DNA of 47,197 nt, taken from NCBI GenBank assembly GCA_016281385.1, contig JAEEIN010000047.1, forward strand, positions 1-47,197, written 5' to 3'. The notes beneath the pieces are model-generated. The model did not search any database. It was not told the DNA's origin and worked only from the letters and a program-made list of their open reading frames with translations. The position numbers were made by a program, and so were the translations under genes. This DNA comes from Lachnospiraceae bacterium. Lineage in GTDB: Bacteria > Bacillota > Clostridia > Lachnospirales > Lachnospiraceae. Positions 40,439 to 47,197 of this stretch are shown in pieces (position 1 is the stretch's first letter; each line of letters opens with the position of its first letter).

Positions 40439-42043
40439 ATGGCAATGATGGAAAGACCGGAAGTTAAGGTTATTCCGGGGGGCAAATGCTGGGAACACAA
40501 GTATGAAAATTTCTTTCTAAAGACATATGTTCCTGACACAAACATTGACGGACAGGTAAACAATTATACCTTCCGCGCACCTCTTCTTCTTGTTTTTGAG
40601 GAGGAACAAAGATCCATGGAGGATGCGGTCGCTTTCGCCGAAAAGACGGGGCTTGCCGCCATCGCTTCAGGAAACGATGCAAGCGTTTTATTTGTCTATC
40701 CCACATGCGAAGGCGGATGGGACAAGGCAACGGTTGAGCTTTACAAGGAGCTCATCGCAGAAACAAAGATGATCCCCGATTACGAGGACGGTATCGTTTC
40801 CAATTTTGATTTCTTTTCACAGACCTTTAAGGGTTACTTCATCCGCGGAGCAATCTTCAGAGCGGATATCTACAGTTTCGGCAAGTCCGCGGATTACTGC
40901 GCACGCACTCTTCTTAAGAAGATCGACGGCGAATATCTCTGGGGTCCCGGCGAGATCACTCCCGCCATGGTTTCCATGGAAGGCTTAAGTGTTGTTCCTT
41001 CTGTAGAAAGGAAGGACATTGCGGTATTAAGCGTAGGTAACAGCGCCGAGATCAACAAGGCATTTGAGGGCTGCGAGAATCTTCTTATTAAGGAAACGGC
41101 AGAATACGAGAAGGATTTCAAGGCATTTGTAAGAAAGTTCAAGATGTGGTGCGGCGTGGTTGAGATCGAGCCCGATTTCGAAGCACTTAACATGACCGAG
41201 GAGGCAGGCTTCACAGAGGTCAAGACCTCTCCAGCAAACAGAAAGTACAAAGATCAGCCCACTCACAAGGTTGGTTACTTCGCATATTACAACAACGATC
41301 TTCCCGCAAAGGGACCCATGCCCCTTGTTATGGGCTTCCACGGCGGCGGAGATTCTTCCATGTTCTTAACCTTCGTTTCAGGCTGGTGGGAGATCTGTCA
41401 CAGATATGATTTCTTATATGTTTCAATCGAGAATCATATGGACGTTCCCGCGGCAGAGGCGGTTCAGGTCATTGAAGACCTTAAGAAGAAGTACAATATC
41501 GACGAAAAGCGCATTTACGCTACGGGCTTCTCCATGGGAAGCGGAAAGACCTGGGATATGTTCCATGAGTTTCCGGATATCTTTGCGGGGCTTATGCCTG
41601 CCAGCGCACTCTTCCCCGTTAAGGACAATCACTTCGGATTATCTCTCGGTGATCCCCGCCTTAACATGACCGTAAGCGTTCCCATGTTCTACTCAGGCGG
41701 TGAGCTTTCACATCTTGTGGAGCTTCCCAAGCAGGGCGAAAGCGGTCTTGAACGTATACAGTATCTTGCAAAGGTCAACAAGCTGGTCAAAAACTTCGAG
41801 GATGTGAAGTTTGAGGACAAGGATTCCTGGGAGAATCCCATCTACGGAATCTACGGCGATGAGGTCGTTAAGGTGGAAGACGAGACCCGCGGAAGCACTC
41901 TTACCATCAACTACTTTAAGAGTGAAGACGGCGTAACAAGAACCGCCCTTGCAAGCATCAGCGGTCAGGTGCATGAATGCAGACATCATACCAATGAAAA
42001 TGCATGGAAGTTCATTTCACAGTTCACACTTGACAATAAATAA
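40439..42043 (+). CDS. Alpha/beta hydrolase, esterase-like, cytoplasmic
   Basis: A 534-residue protein without signal peptide. The second half is an alpha/beta hydrolase: an oxyanion-hole segment VMGFHGGGDSSMF, the nucleophile elbow GFSMGSGKTW and a late catalytic-His candidate in GQVHECRHHTNENAWKF. The first ~230 residues form a separate, unassigned region, probably a second degenerate hydrolase-like or accessory domain (LLLVFEEEQRSMEDAVAFAE, FVYPTCEGGWD). ATG at 40439 has AGGAGGG 8 nt upstream. Transcribed alone. Related folds include PHB-depolymerase-type and feruloyl/acetyl esterases; acting on side groups of imported plant oligosaccharides is an inference only. Confidence 0.75.
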   Translation: MAMMERPEVKVIPGGKCWEHKYENFFLKTYVPDTNIDGQVNNYTFRAPLLLVFEEEQRSMEDAVAFAEKTGLAAIASGNDASVLFVYPTCEGGWDKATVELYKELIAETKMIPDYEDGIVSNFDFFSQTFKGYFIRGAIFRADIYSFGKSADYCARTLLKKIDGEYLWGPGEITPAMVSMEGLSVVPSVERKDIAVLSVGNSAEINKAFEGCENLLIKETAEYEKDFKAFVRKFKMWCGVVEIEPDFEALNMTEEAGFTEVKTSPANRKYKDQPTHKVGYFAYYNNDLPAKGPMPLVMGFHGGGDSSMFLTFVSGWWEICHRYDFLYVSIENHMDVPAAEAVQVIEDLKKKYNIDEKRIYATGFSMGSGKTWDMFHEFPDIFAGLMPASALFPVKDNHFGLSLGDPRLNMTVSVPMFYSGGELSHLVELPKQGESGLERIQYLAKVNKLVKNFEDVKFEDKDSWENPIYGIYGDEVVKVEDETRGSTLTINYFKSEDGVTRTALASISGQVHECRHHTNENAWKFISQFTLDNK

Positions 42044-42050
42044 TAAAAAC

Positions 42051-42075
42051 GGGAGGATGCCTTTCGCATCCTCCC
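42051..42075. terminator. Bidirectional terminator
   Basis: GGGAGGATGC and GCATCCTCCC form a perfect 10-bp stem with a 5-nt loop. T-rich TTCCTTTT follows on the plus strand and GTTTTTATTA on the minus strand, so it serves both the hydrolase gene and the convergent membrane-partner gene. Confidence 0.9.
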
Positions 42076-42081
42076 TTCCTT

Positions 42082-43080
42082 TTACTTGTAATCGTTCTCC
42101 CAAAGGAGTTTTCCGTCTTTGTCATAGATCCTTTCATATTCAAGATCTTCCACATCACACTGAATGTCGTCATAGATCATGACGGTCTTATCTTCGATGG
42201 TTAAGCCGCTTTTTGTTTTTATGTTCAAAAGGAATACCAGGTTTGACTTGACTGTCATGCCCTTCTCGATATCAATGTTTTCGCGGCTTATGGCCTGAGC
42301 CGTTATATCCATTGTTTTGGTCTCTTTGCCGTCCACAAGGTATGTTATCGTTACGGATTCCACATCTTCGGGTCTGTCAAAGTTAAGATTGTAATATCCG
42401 CTGTATTTTGCCTTGCCCAGAGACATCTCGGAATTGAAGGTGCAGTTGAATAAAGGCATGGGGATCACATCCCAGAATACCTCTTCGGGAAAATCCGAAG
42501 CTTCGGCCTTTGTAATGCCGTTTTGGGTAACGGTAAGCTTGGGCTCGCGGTAATGTCCGAAGGTGTCAACATAAAACTCTGCTACGAATTTGCCCGTTTC
42601 CTTCTTTTCGAAAGGTATCTTCTCATCGTTAAGGATCAGAGCAACCTCCGTATCATCGGTGTATTCGTTTAGCATTACTTCATACATTATCTTCGTCTTC
42701 TTACTGTCCATGTCGGTATCCAGCACCTCAAATCCGGTGTAAGACGTAAGACTTAAACTTGAATCGATGGTGTTTTTCAGATCCTCCACGGTATATGTCA
42801 GTTCAAAGATATTCTGCTGCATCTTTTCGATCTGCTGCCTCTGGGATCTGATAAGGCCCGCATTGGTACTGATATTGATCAGAATGATCACGGTAAATGC
42901 CATCAGAATGATCTTGTAAGTAGCTCCCGTCACATTTGAGGGCTCGGGAAGTTTTGTATGGGTATCATGGATCTCACCCTTTGTTATCTTATCAAGTCTT
43001 CTGTTATAAAGAACAAAACTTATTATGATTATCGCAATTGCCAAAACCGGAATCGCGATCAGTATTCCTGCAACACTCAT
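42082..43080 (-). CDS. Membrane partner protein of the LytTR regulator
   Basis: A 332-residue protein with two N-terminal helices (VAGILIAIPVLAIAIIIISF and ATYKIILMAFTVIILINIST), then a short coiled-coil-like stretch (SQRQQIEKMQQNIFELTYTV) and a beta-rich extracytoplasmic part of about 220 residues. No family recognised. ATG at 43080 has AAAGGAGG 7 nt upstream; an earlier ATG at 43101 that overlaps the LytTR stop lacks a site. Known: small LytTR regulators are often paired with membrane proteins that restrain them (LytTR/DUF3021 systems). Inference: this is a larger, sensor-bearing partner of that kind. Confidence 0.72.
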   Translation of the reverse strand: MSVAGILIAIPVLAIAIIIISFVLYNRRLDKITKGEIHDTHTKLPEPSNVTGATYKIILMAFTVIILINISTNAGLIRSQRQQIEKMQQNIFELTYTVEDLKNTIDSSLSLTSYTGFEVLDTDMDSKKTKIMYEVMLNEYTDDTEVALILNDEKIPFEKKETGKFVAEFYVDTFGHYREPKLTVTQNGITKAEASDFPEEVFWDVIPMPLFNCTFNSEMSLGKAKYSGYYNLNFDRPEDVESVTITYLVDGKETKTMDITAQAISRENIDIEKGMTVKSNLVFLLNIKTKSGLTIEDKTVMIYDDIQCDVEDLEYERIYDKDGKLLWENDYK

Positions 43081-43097
43081 TGTTTTTCCTCCTTTTA

Positions 43098-43547
43098 TCA
43101 TATATTGAAAAATCTGCGAAAATCGTTATAGTAGCTTCTTGTTACATCTAGCAACGTGCCGTCCGACATGGTAAGTATGAATTTCATCGACAGGGACGGA
43201 CGTATCTTTTTTACATGTTTTCTTGAGATGATCACCGATTTGCTGATACGCAGGAACTCTTTCCGGTCCAGTACCGATTCCAATTGGTACATTCGATCCG
43301 AAGAATAAAAAGTCCCGTCAGCCGTATGGATCTCGATATCCTTTCCGAAGGCCTCTATGAAGATTATCTCTTCCGCAGAAAGGTTCATTCGTTCCCTGTC
43401 GTCGTCACGAACAGAAACGAAGGATGATCCGTTATTGCTTTCGATGATGGTAAGCCCTGCATCTTCACCGGTTTCGATGCCGTGGCTTTCAAGGAATTCT
43501 TGTATCTCGGTTTTCTTGTCTCCCGAGACGTTTATTCGGAATTTCAT
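43098..43547 (-). CDS. LytTR-domain transcriptional regulator without receiver domain
   Basis: A 149-residue DNA-binding protein. Residues about 50-149 are the LytTR beta-domain (EEIIFIEAFGKDIEIHTADG, YQLESVLDRKEFLRISKSVI, then RKHVKKI). A short N-terminal region of about 45 residues replaces the usual receiver domain, so it is not part of a classic two-component system. GGGAGGT precedes the ATG at 43547. Its stop is 18 nt before the start of the membrane partner. A 13-bp direct repeat with 22-bp periodicity lies just upstream of its promoter, so it probably activates its own operon. Confidence 0.88.
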   Translation of the reverse strand: MKFRINVSGDKKTEIQEFLESHGIETGEDAGLTIIESNNGSSFVSVRDDDRERMNLSAEEIIFIEAFGKDIEIHTADGTFYSSDRMYQLESVLDRKEFLRISKSVIISRKHVKKIRPSLSMKFILTMSDGTLLDVTRSYYNDFRRFFNI

Positions 43548-43571
43548 TCTCCTACCTCCCTTTCGAAACTC

Positions 43572-43580
43572 ATTATATCA
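43572..43580 (-). promoter_or_regulatory. Extended -10 promoter of the LytTR operon
   Basis: On the minus strand TGATATAAT is a perfect -10 box with the TGn extension; the -35 region (CTTTTC) is poor, in keeping with activator control. Confidence 0.75.
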
Positions 43581-43606
43581 AAGGATATGCCCATGAAAAG
43601 GCTTTT

Positions 43607-43641
43607 GGCACAAGATGCATTGATCAACGGCACAAGTTGCA
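43607..43641. promoter_or_regulatory. LytTR-type direct-repeat operator
   Basis: GGCACAAGATGCA (43607-43619) and GGCACAAGTTGCA (43629-43641) differ at one base and start 22 bp apart, ending about 6 bp upstream of the LytTR gene's -35 region. Spacing and position are those of LytTR activator sites. Confidence 0.75.
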
Positions 43642-43703
43642 GGAAAACTCCTCTTCTGCCCGTCTTTTGACGGGTATCGTGGCATTTTTTTCGTAAGAAA
43701 CAC

Positions 43704-43718
43704 ATCACCGACGGTGAT
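43704..43718. promoter_or_regulatory. Small palindrome upstream of the lipoprotein promoter
   Basis: ATCACC-GAC-GGTGAT, perfect 6-bp arms, centred about 30 bp upstream of the -10 box of the lipoprotein gene; possible operator. Confidence 0.45.
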
Positions 43719-43738
43719 ACATCTGCCTTGATAGATTG

Positions 43739-43747
43739 TGCTATAAT
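43739..43747 (+). promoter_or_regulatory. Extended -10 promoter of the lipoprotein gene
   Basis: TGCTATAAT: perfect -10 with TGn extension and no good -35. Start near 43754, leader about 43 nt. Confidence 0.7.
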
Positions 43748-43796
43748 GCACCATGAGAAGTGGCCCTTGGGGCATAGAATTGTGAGGAATGTAAAT

Positions 43797-45008
43797 ATGA
43801 AAAGAATACACAAAGTTATCTCTGTTTTTGCTTTATCCGCATCTTTACTGTTAACCTGCGCAGGATGCGGATCCTGGGATGAATATGACGACCCCGCAGT
43901 AAAGGATCAGCCTTCGGTTCAGCAGGATTCCTTTGTTGAAGAAGATGACCCCACGATCATTGAAGGGGAAGTTGAGGGTTACACGGATTTTGAATACAAG
44001 CCGGTCTTCGATTTCAAAGGCACCGGCAATTTCACCGACATTGACGAAAGCATATGGGCGGAATCCCCCCATGATCCGAAGAGTTTTGTGGGAAAATGGT
44101 ATGAAGACGGTTTTTCTAACGGATATTGTCTTGAGATGTATGGCGATGGCACATGGCAGATAATAGGCGGAAATGTTGTCAGAGGTTATTATACTGTATG
44201 GAGTAACGGGACCATCAACTTAGATGAAGCAAACTATGGCATTTCATTCGCTCAGGTTGATGCTTACAGCGACAGTGACGGAAGTCTGATAATGAACCTT
44301 ACGATCTATCCCGACGGTATGGTTCAGTTAAGATCTTCCGAATCACCCGTGGTCTTTAAGCGTTCCGACAGTTCCGTTTATTGTGACGATCTGGACGGAT
44401 TCTATGCGGAAAAATACCCCTTTATGAAGCTGGCCGGAACATGGTATCCCCTTGAGGAAGATAATGCAATGAACTATTTTGAGATCCAGGGCTCAGGTCA
44501 CTGGGGCGAGGAACAGGGCGGAGGCGGAATGCTGGAGGTCGGTATTCTTGAAGTCCTGGATGTCACCAAATACAGATCCACCGGGGCAAATGGCGGAAAT
44601 GAATATATCTTCGAATATCCCGGTGACGGCTATCTTTATATCAACGGCTATCAATACGAAAACCGCGCAGGCGAGGACCTGAGATATCAGTACATCGTAG
44701 ATACCTGGCACTATTATGATGTGGAATCCGACGAATACCTTGATATAGGCTATGAATTCTTTGATGACCGCACCTTCCAATCCTTGTCCGGCAATTCCAC
44801 CGAGGAGCACGGCACCTACTTCTACGTAGGCAACAACCTTCTTCTCTATGATGATGAAGGAAATCAGCTCCATCGCTACTACCAGGACATTTTCTATGCG
44901 AGACGTAAACACATCCTCGATGAAAACAACGAAACCCTCTATGGTGAAGGCCCCGACATAGACTGGGAGGAATTCATGGACGAAGTGAATGAGGATTATG
45001 GAGAATAA
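43797..45008 (+). CDS. Acidic exported lipoprotein, unknown function
   Basis: A 403-residue protein with a signal peptide and a lipobox-like end (TCAGCGS). The mature part is very acidic and rich in Tyr, Trp and Gly. Two or more repeated beta modules can be seen, marked by KFVGKWYEDGFSNGYCLEMYGDGTW-like and KLAGTWYPLEEDNAMNYFEI-like segments; such GxWY starts recall lipocalin-like or META-type beta barrels, without firm assignment. ATG at 43797 has GTGAGG about 8 nt upstream. It stands alone between an extended -10 promoter and a terminator, back-to-back with the LytTR operon, which might regulate it. Confidence 0.75.
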   Translation: MKRIHKVISVFALSASLLLTCAGCGSWDEYDDPAVKDQPSVQQDSFVEEDDPTIIEGEVEGYTDFEYKPVFDFKGTGNFTDIDESIWAESPHDPKSFVGKWYEDGFSNGYCLEMYGDGTWQIIGGNVVRGYYTVWSNGTINLDEANYGISFAQVDAYSDSDGSLIMNLTIYPDGMVQLRSSESPVVFKRSDSSVYCDDLDGFYAEKYPFMKLAGTWYPLEEDNAMNYFEIQGSGHWGEEQGGGGMLEVGILEVLDVTKYRSTGANGGNEYIFEYPGDGYLYINGYQYENRAGEDLRYQYIVDTWHYYDVESDEYLDIGYEFFDDRTFQSLSGNSTEEHGTYFYVGNNLLLYDDEGNQLHRYYQDIFYARRKHILDENNETLYGEGPDIDWEEFMDEVNEDYGE

Positions 45009-45022
45009 TTAATAAAACAAAC

Positions 45023-45072
45023 GGCGCCTGCTATCCCAAAAAAAGATAACAAGCGCCATTTTCTTTTTATTT
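45023..45072. terminator. Bidirectional terminator
   Basis: GGCGCCTGCTATC (45023-45035) pairs with GATAACAAGCGCC (45045-45057) with two C-A mismatches; ATTTTCTTTTTATTTT follows on the plus strand and a GTTTGTTTTATT tract lies on the minus strand. The minus-strand DUF402 gene ends inside it. Confidence 0.8.
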
Positions 45073-45708
45073 TGCTAACAAAGCCCTCACTTCTTTACAT
45101 GCGGTTATGGGTTCTCCTGCGGCGATGCGTTCTTCCACAATGTCGCGGACCTTGGCGCTCCAGTCATCGGTCTTTTGAAGGTCTTCACAGTAGAGCTTGA
45201 GGATGCGATCGCCCTCGGCAAGGGCGGCGTCATATTGAGCCTTGGACAGTTCGCCGGAGTTGAAGGCTGCGTCAAGTTCATCGCGGTCGTCGATCTTGAT
45301 GTCGCCTTCGGGGGTGAAGATGACGTCGAGGTATTTGTCGATATAGACCAGAATGCCGCATTCATCGTACTCTATTCCTTCAATTACATCTATGTACCAG
45401 ATTGAGGATTGGTACTTCTCATTTACCCATACAGGGTAGTTTTTCCTTTCGGGATCATGAGTGCCGTCAGGGAAATAGCGGACGGTGATCACATGCTGCT
45501 CATTGTCGGGAACAAGCATTAACCAGTTCATACCCGAGCCTGTCACCTGGATACGGCCTGCCTTGGGTGTTTCCCAGTAGTTTTCTTCTCCGTCCGTTAA
45601 GCGGATCAAAGCCGCCGTTCCATGAAATAACTCATCATCTATACGCATCTGATAATAGGGATAATACTGAAATCCCCACATATCGTAGTTTAATCTGTCA
45701 TGTTTCAT
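45067..45708 (-). CDS. DUF402-domain protein
   Basis: A 213-residue cytoplasmic protein. The central part SIWYIDVIEGIEYDECGILVY, followed by YIDKYLDVIFTPEGDIKIDD, then RDELDAAFNSGELSKAQYDAA, is the DUF402 signature; related proteins include nucleoside-diphosphate phosphatases (YgaC/Ntdp) and the RNA-binding FAU-1 domain, which use the conserved acidic residues to hold divalent metal. A helical C-terminal ~60 residues is extra. GAAGG precedes the ATG at 45708 by a short 3 nt. It follows the ABC exporter gene by 14 nt, so probably one transcript. Exact reaction unknown. Confidence 0.8.
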   Translation of the reverse strand: MKHDRLNYDMWGFQYYPYYQMRIDDELFHGTAALIRLTDGEENYWETPKAGRIQVTGSGMNWLMLVPDNEQHVITVRYFPDGTHDPERKNYPVWVNEKYQSSIWYIDVIEGIEYDECGILVYIDKYLDVIFTPEGDIKIDDRDELDAAFNSGELSKAQYDAALAEGDRILKLYCEDLQKTDDWSAKVRDIVEERIAAGEPITACKEVRALLAK

Positions 45709-45722
45709 ATGCCTTCACCTTC

Positions 45723-47197
45723 CTACGATGCAGCATCCACATAATACTTGGCCTGAGCGGCAAACATCCTGGCATAGACGCCGTCTTCAAGATGAACAAG
45801 TTCTTCGTGGGTACCGTACTCCTTGATTGTCTTGTCGGAGAATACGGCTATGCGGTCACAGAACTTGCAGCTTGAAAGTCTGTGGGAAATGTAGATGGCG
45901 GATTTGCCTCCCACAAGGGTATCAAACTTCTTATAGATCTCATATTCTGCCAGAGGATCCAGGGCAGCCGTAGGCTCATCCAGGATAACGATGGGTGCGT
46001 TACGGTATAATGCACGGCTGATTGCGGTCTTCTGCTGCTGACCTCCTGAAAGTTCCGTTCCGTCCTCGTCAAAGCTCTTAAAGAGCCTTGTGTCATAACC
46101 GTTCTTAAGTTCCTTAGCGTCTTCGTAAAGGCCGGAAAGCTTTAAAGTCTCTTCGAAATATGCTTCGTCATACTCTTTTTCGGTATCTCCCATTTCAACA
46201 TTGTCCTTAAGAGAGAAGGCAAAGAGTTTGAAATCCTGGAATACCACGGAGAAAAGTCTCCTGTATTCTTTTTCCGAATACTCTCTGATATCCACGCCGT
46301 CAACAAGGATACGTCCTTCCGTCACGTCGTATAAACGGCAGAGAAGCTTGATGAAGGTTGTTTTTCCTGCGCCGTTAAGGCCCACAACGGAAAGGTGCTC
46401 GCCGGAATTGATCTTGATGTTGATGTCTTCAAGAACGTACTCCTCGCTTCGAGGGTATTTGAAGTAAACGTGTTCAAATTCGATAACGTGCTTCTCTCCT
46501 TCAACAGCCCTGCTGCCCTTTTTAAGGGCATCGGGATAGTCAAGGTATAACAGGAACTGATATGCATAGCTGCACTTCTGGGTAAGGCTCTGTAAGTTTC
46601 CGCCGATACCTATAAGGCTCTGATAAAGGCGGCTTGCGGCGGATGCACACATGGTGAACTCCGCTATGGAGATCAGCCCCTTTATTCCCTTATAGCCCAT
46701 GTAGAAGTAGCTTAAACCGTCACGTACGGCGTTGGCGATATTTGACTTGTAAGTGTTCTTTCTTTCCAGATGGGACTGCTCGGCCCAGAGACCGATCTGC
46801 TCGTCTTCAAAGGCCGCTCCTCTTTCAAGGAACATGTCCGCGCCGTCATAAAGGCGGGTATCCTGCCCGTGCCTGTAGGTGGGAAGCTCCCAGAAGAAGT
46901 AGGAAAACAATCTGTTTGACTTGGCGAGCTTTAAGAAGAACTCCACCTCGATCTTCTGATTCTTTACGTTGTACCAGCACACAAGTCCCATTGCCAGGAT
47001 CTGCACCGGAATGAGCAGGGGACAGTAAAACGAGATGATGGTAATGACCGTTCCCATAAGAACAAAGTTGTACACGATCTCGTAAAAGCAGTTAAGCACT
47101 CCCACAACACCGCCGGAATACCATGAGATTCCTTCCATAGCCTTCTGCTGCTGGTCAAGAACCTTGGGATCCTCCGTATACTGGAAGTCCATGGTCA
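45723..47197 (-). CDS. ABC exporter, fused membrane and ATP-binding domains (5' end outside window)
   Basis: At least 490 residues of a larger protein; the frame stays open through the window edge, and MDFQYTEDPKVLDQQQKA is normally internal in this family, so the N-terminal helices are missing. The visible membrane part has helices near VLMGTVITIISFYCPLLIPV. The ATPase domain has Walker A GLNGAGKTTFIKLL, the Q-loop VFQDFKLF, the signature LSGGQQQK, Walker B IVILDEPTAALD and the switch His in YISHRLSS. It is a type-I exporter half-transporter, often a heterodimer with a second subunit that would lie beyond the edge. Substrate unknown; lipids, peptides or drugs are typical. Confidence 0.9.
   Translation of the reverse strand, partial: TMDFQYTEDPKVLDQQQKAMEGISWYSGGVVGVLNCFYEIVYNFVLMGTVITIISFYCPLLIPVQILAMGLVCWYNVKNQKIEVEFFLKLAKSNRLFSYFFWELPTYRHGQDTRLYDGADMFLERGAAFEDEQIGLWAEQSHLERKNTYKSNIANAVRDGLSYFYMGYKGIKGLISIAEFTMCASAASRLYQSLIGIGGNLQSLTQKCSYAYQFLLYLDYPDALKKGSRAVEGEKHVIEFEHVYFKYPRSEEYVLEDINIKINSGEHLSVVGLNGAGKTTFIKLLCRLYDVTEGRILVDGVDIREYSEKEYRRLFSVVFQDFKLFAFSLKDNVEMGDTEKEYDEAYFEETLKLSGLYEDAKELKNGYDTRLFKSFDEDGTELSGGQQQKTAISRALYRNAPIVILDEPTAALDPLAEYEIYKKFDTLVGGKSAIYISHRLSSCKFCDRIAVFSDKTIKEYGTHEELVHLEDGVYARMFAAQAKYYVDAAS

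Noticed and set aside
1-47197. CRISPR arrays, transposases, integrases, tRNA or rRNA genes
   Set aside because: None recognised; the only long repeats are the in-frame lipoprotein modules and the GH51 paralogues.

Overview
The window reads as chromosomal DNA of an anaerobic, plant-fibre-degrading Firmicute, most probably a Lachnospiraceae member of the Butyrivibrio/Roseburia type. This is inferred from AGGAGG-type ribosome sites, GTG/TTG starts, GH51/GH43 arabinan enzymes, CUT1 importers without their own ATPase, the uronate genes and an OFA-family MFS protein. No rRNA, tRNA, CRISPR array, transposase or prophage gene was seen.

From about 25.1 kb leftwards to the window edge, sixteen genes run in one direction with mostly tiny gaps: GH51 arabinofuranosidase; a 991-residue solute-binding protein with two extra N-terminal domains; two permeases; an NHL-propeller/TPR/Yip1 membrane protein; a DUF5696 protein; a second permease pair; a second solute-binding lipoprotein; a LamG lipoprotein with three long tandem repeats; two GH43 enzymes; a small membrane protein; an FGGY sugar kinase; a CBS-type manganese pyrophosphatase; and a polytopic membrane protein cut by the edge. 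This looks like a complete arabinan capture, import and first-step catabolism locus. No importer ATPase, arabinose isomerase or ribulose-phosphate epimerase is present, so these must lie elsewhere.

An ArsR-type regulator is divergent from the locus (25.4-26.35 kb). The intergenic region between them holds two opposed promoters, each followed at its start point by related TTTCAC/AGTTAAC motifs, with a 26-bp palindrome midway. A second GH51 paralogue (26.5-28.0 kb) has the same -35/-10 hexamers, and an SDR enzyme (28.1-29.2 kb) has a similar motif in its leader; these probably form one regulon.

From 29.3 to 33.1 kb are uxuA-uxuB (glucuronate/galacturonate catabolism) and a divergent AraC-family activator with a 21-bp-spaced direct-repeat operator. 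An OFA-family MFS transporter and a small FakA-C-terminal-like protein follow.

From 34.9 to 37.9 kb is a zinc-type uptake operon (Cys-rich small membrane protein, ZnuA, ZnuB, lipoprotein) that lacks the ATPase gene. An HD-GYP receptor (37.9-40.0 kb) and a cytoplasmic alpha/beta hydrolase (40.4-42.0 kb) come next. The right end has a LytTR regulator coupled to a membrane partner with a clear 22-bp-spaced direct repeat upstream, a lipoprotein, a DUF402 protein and an ABC exporter cut by the edge.
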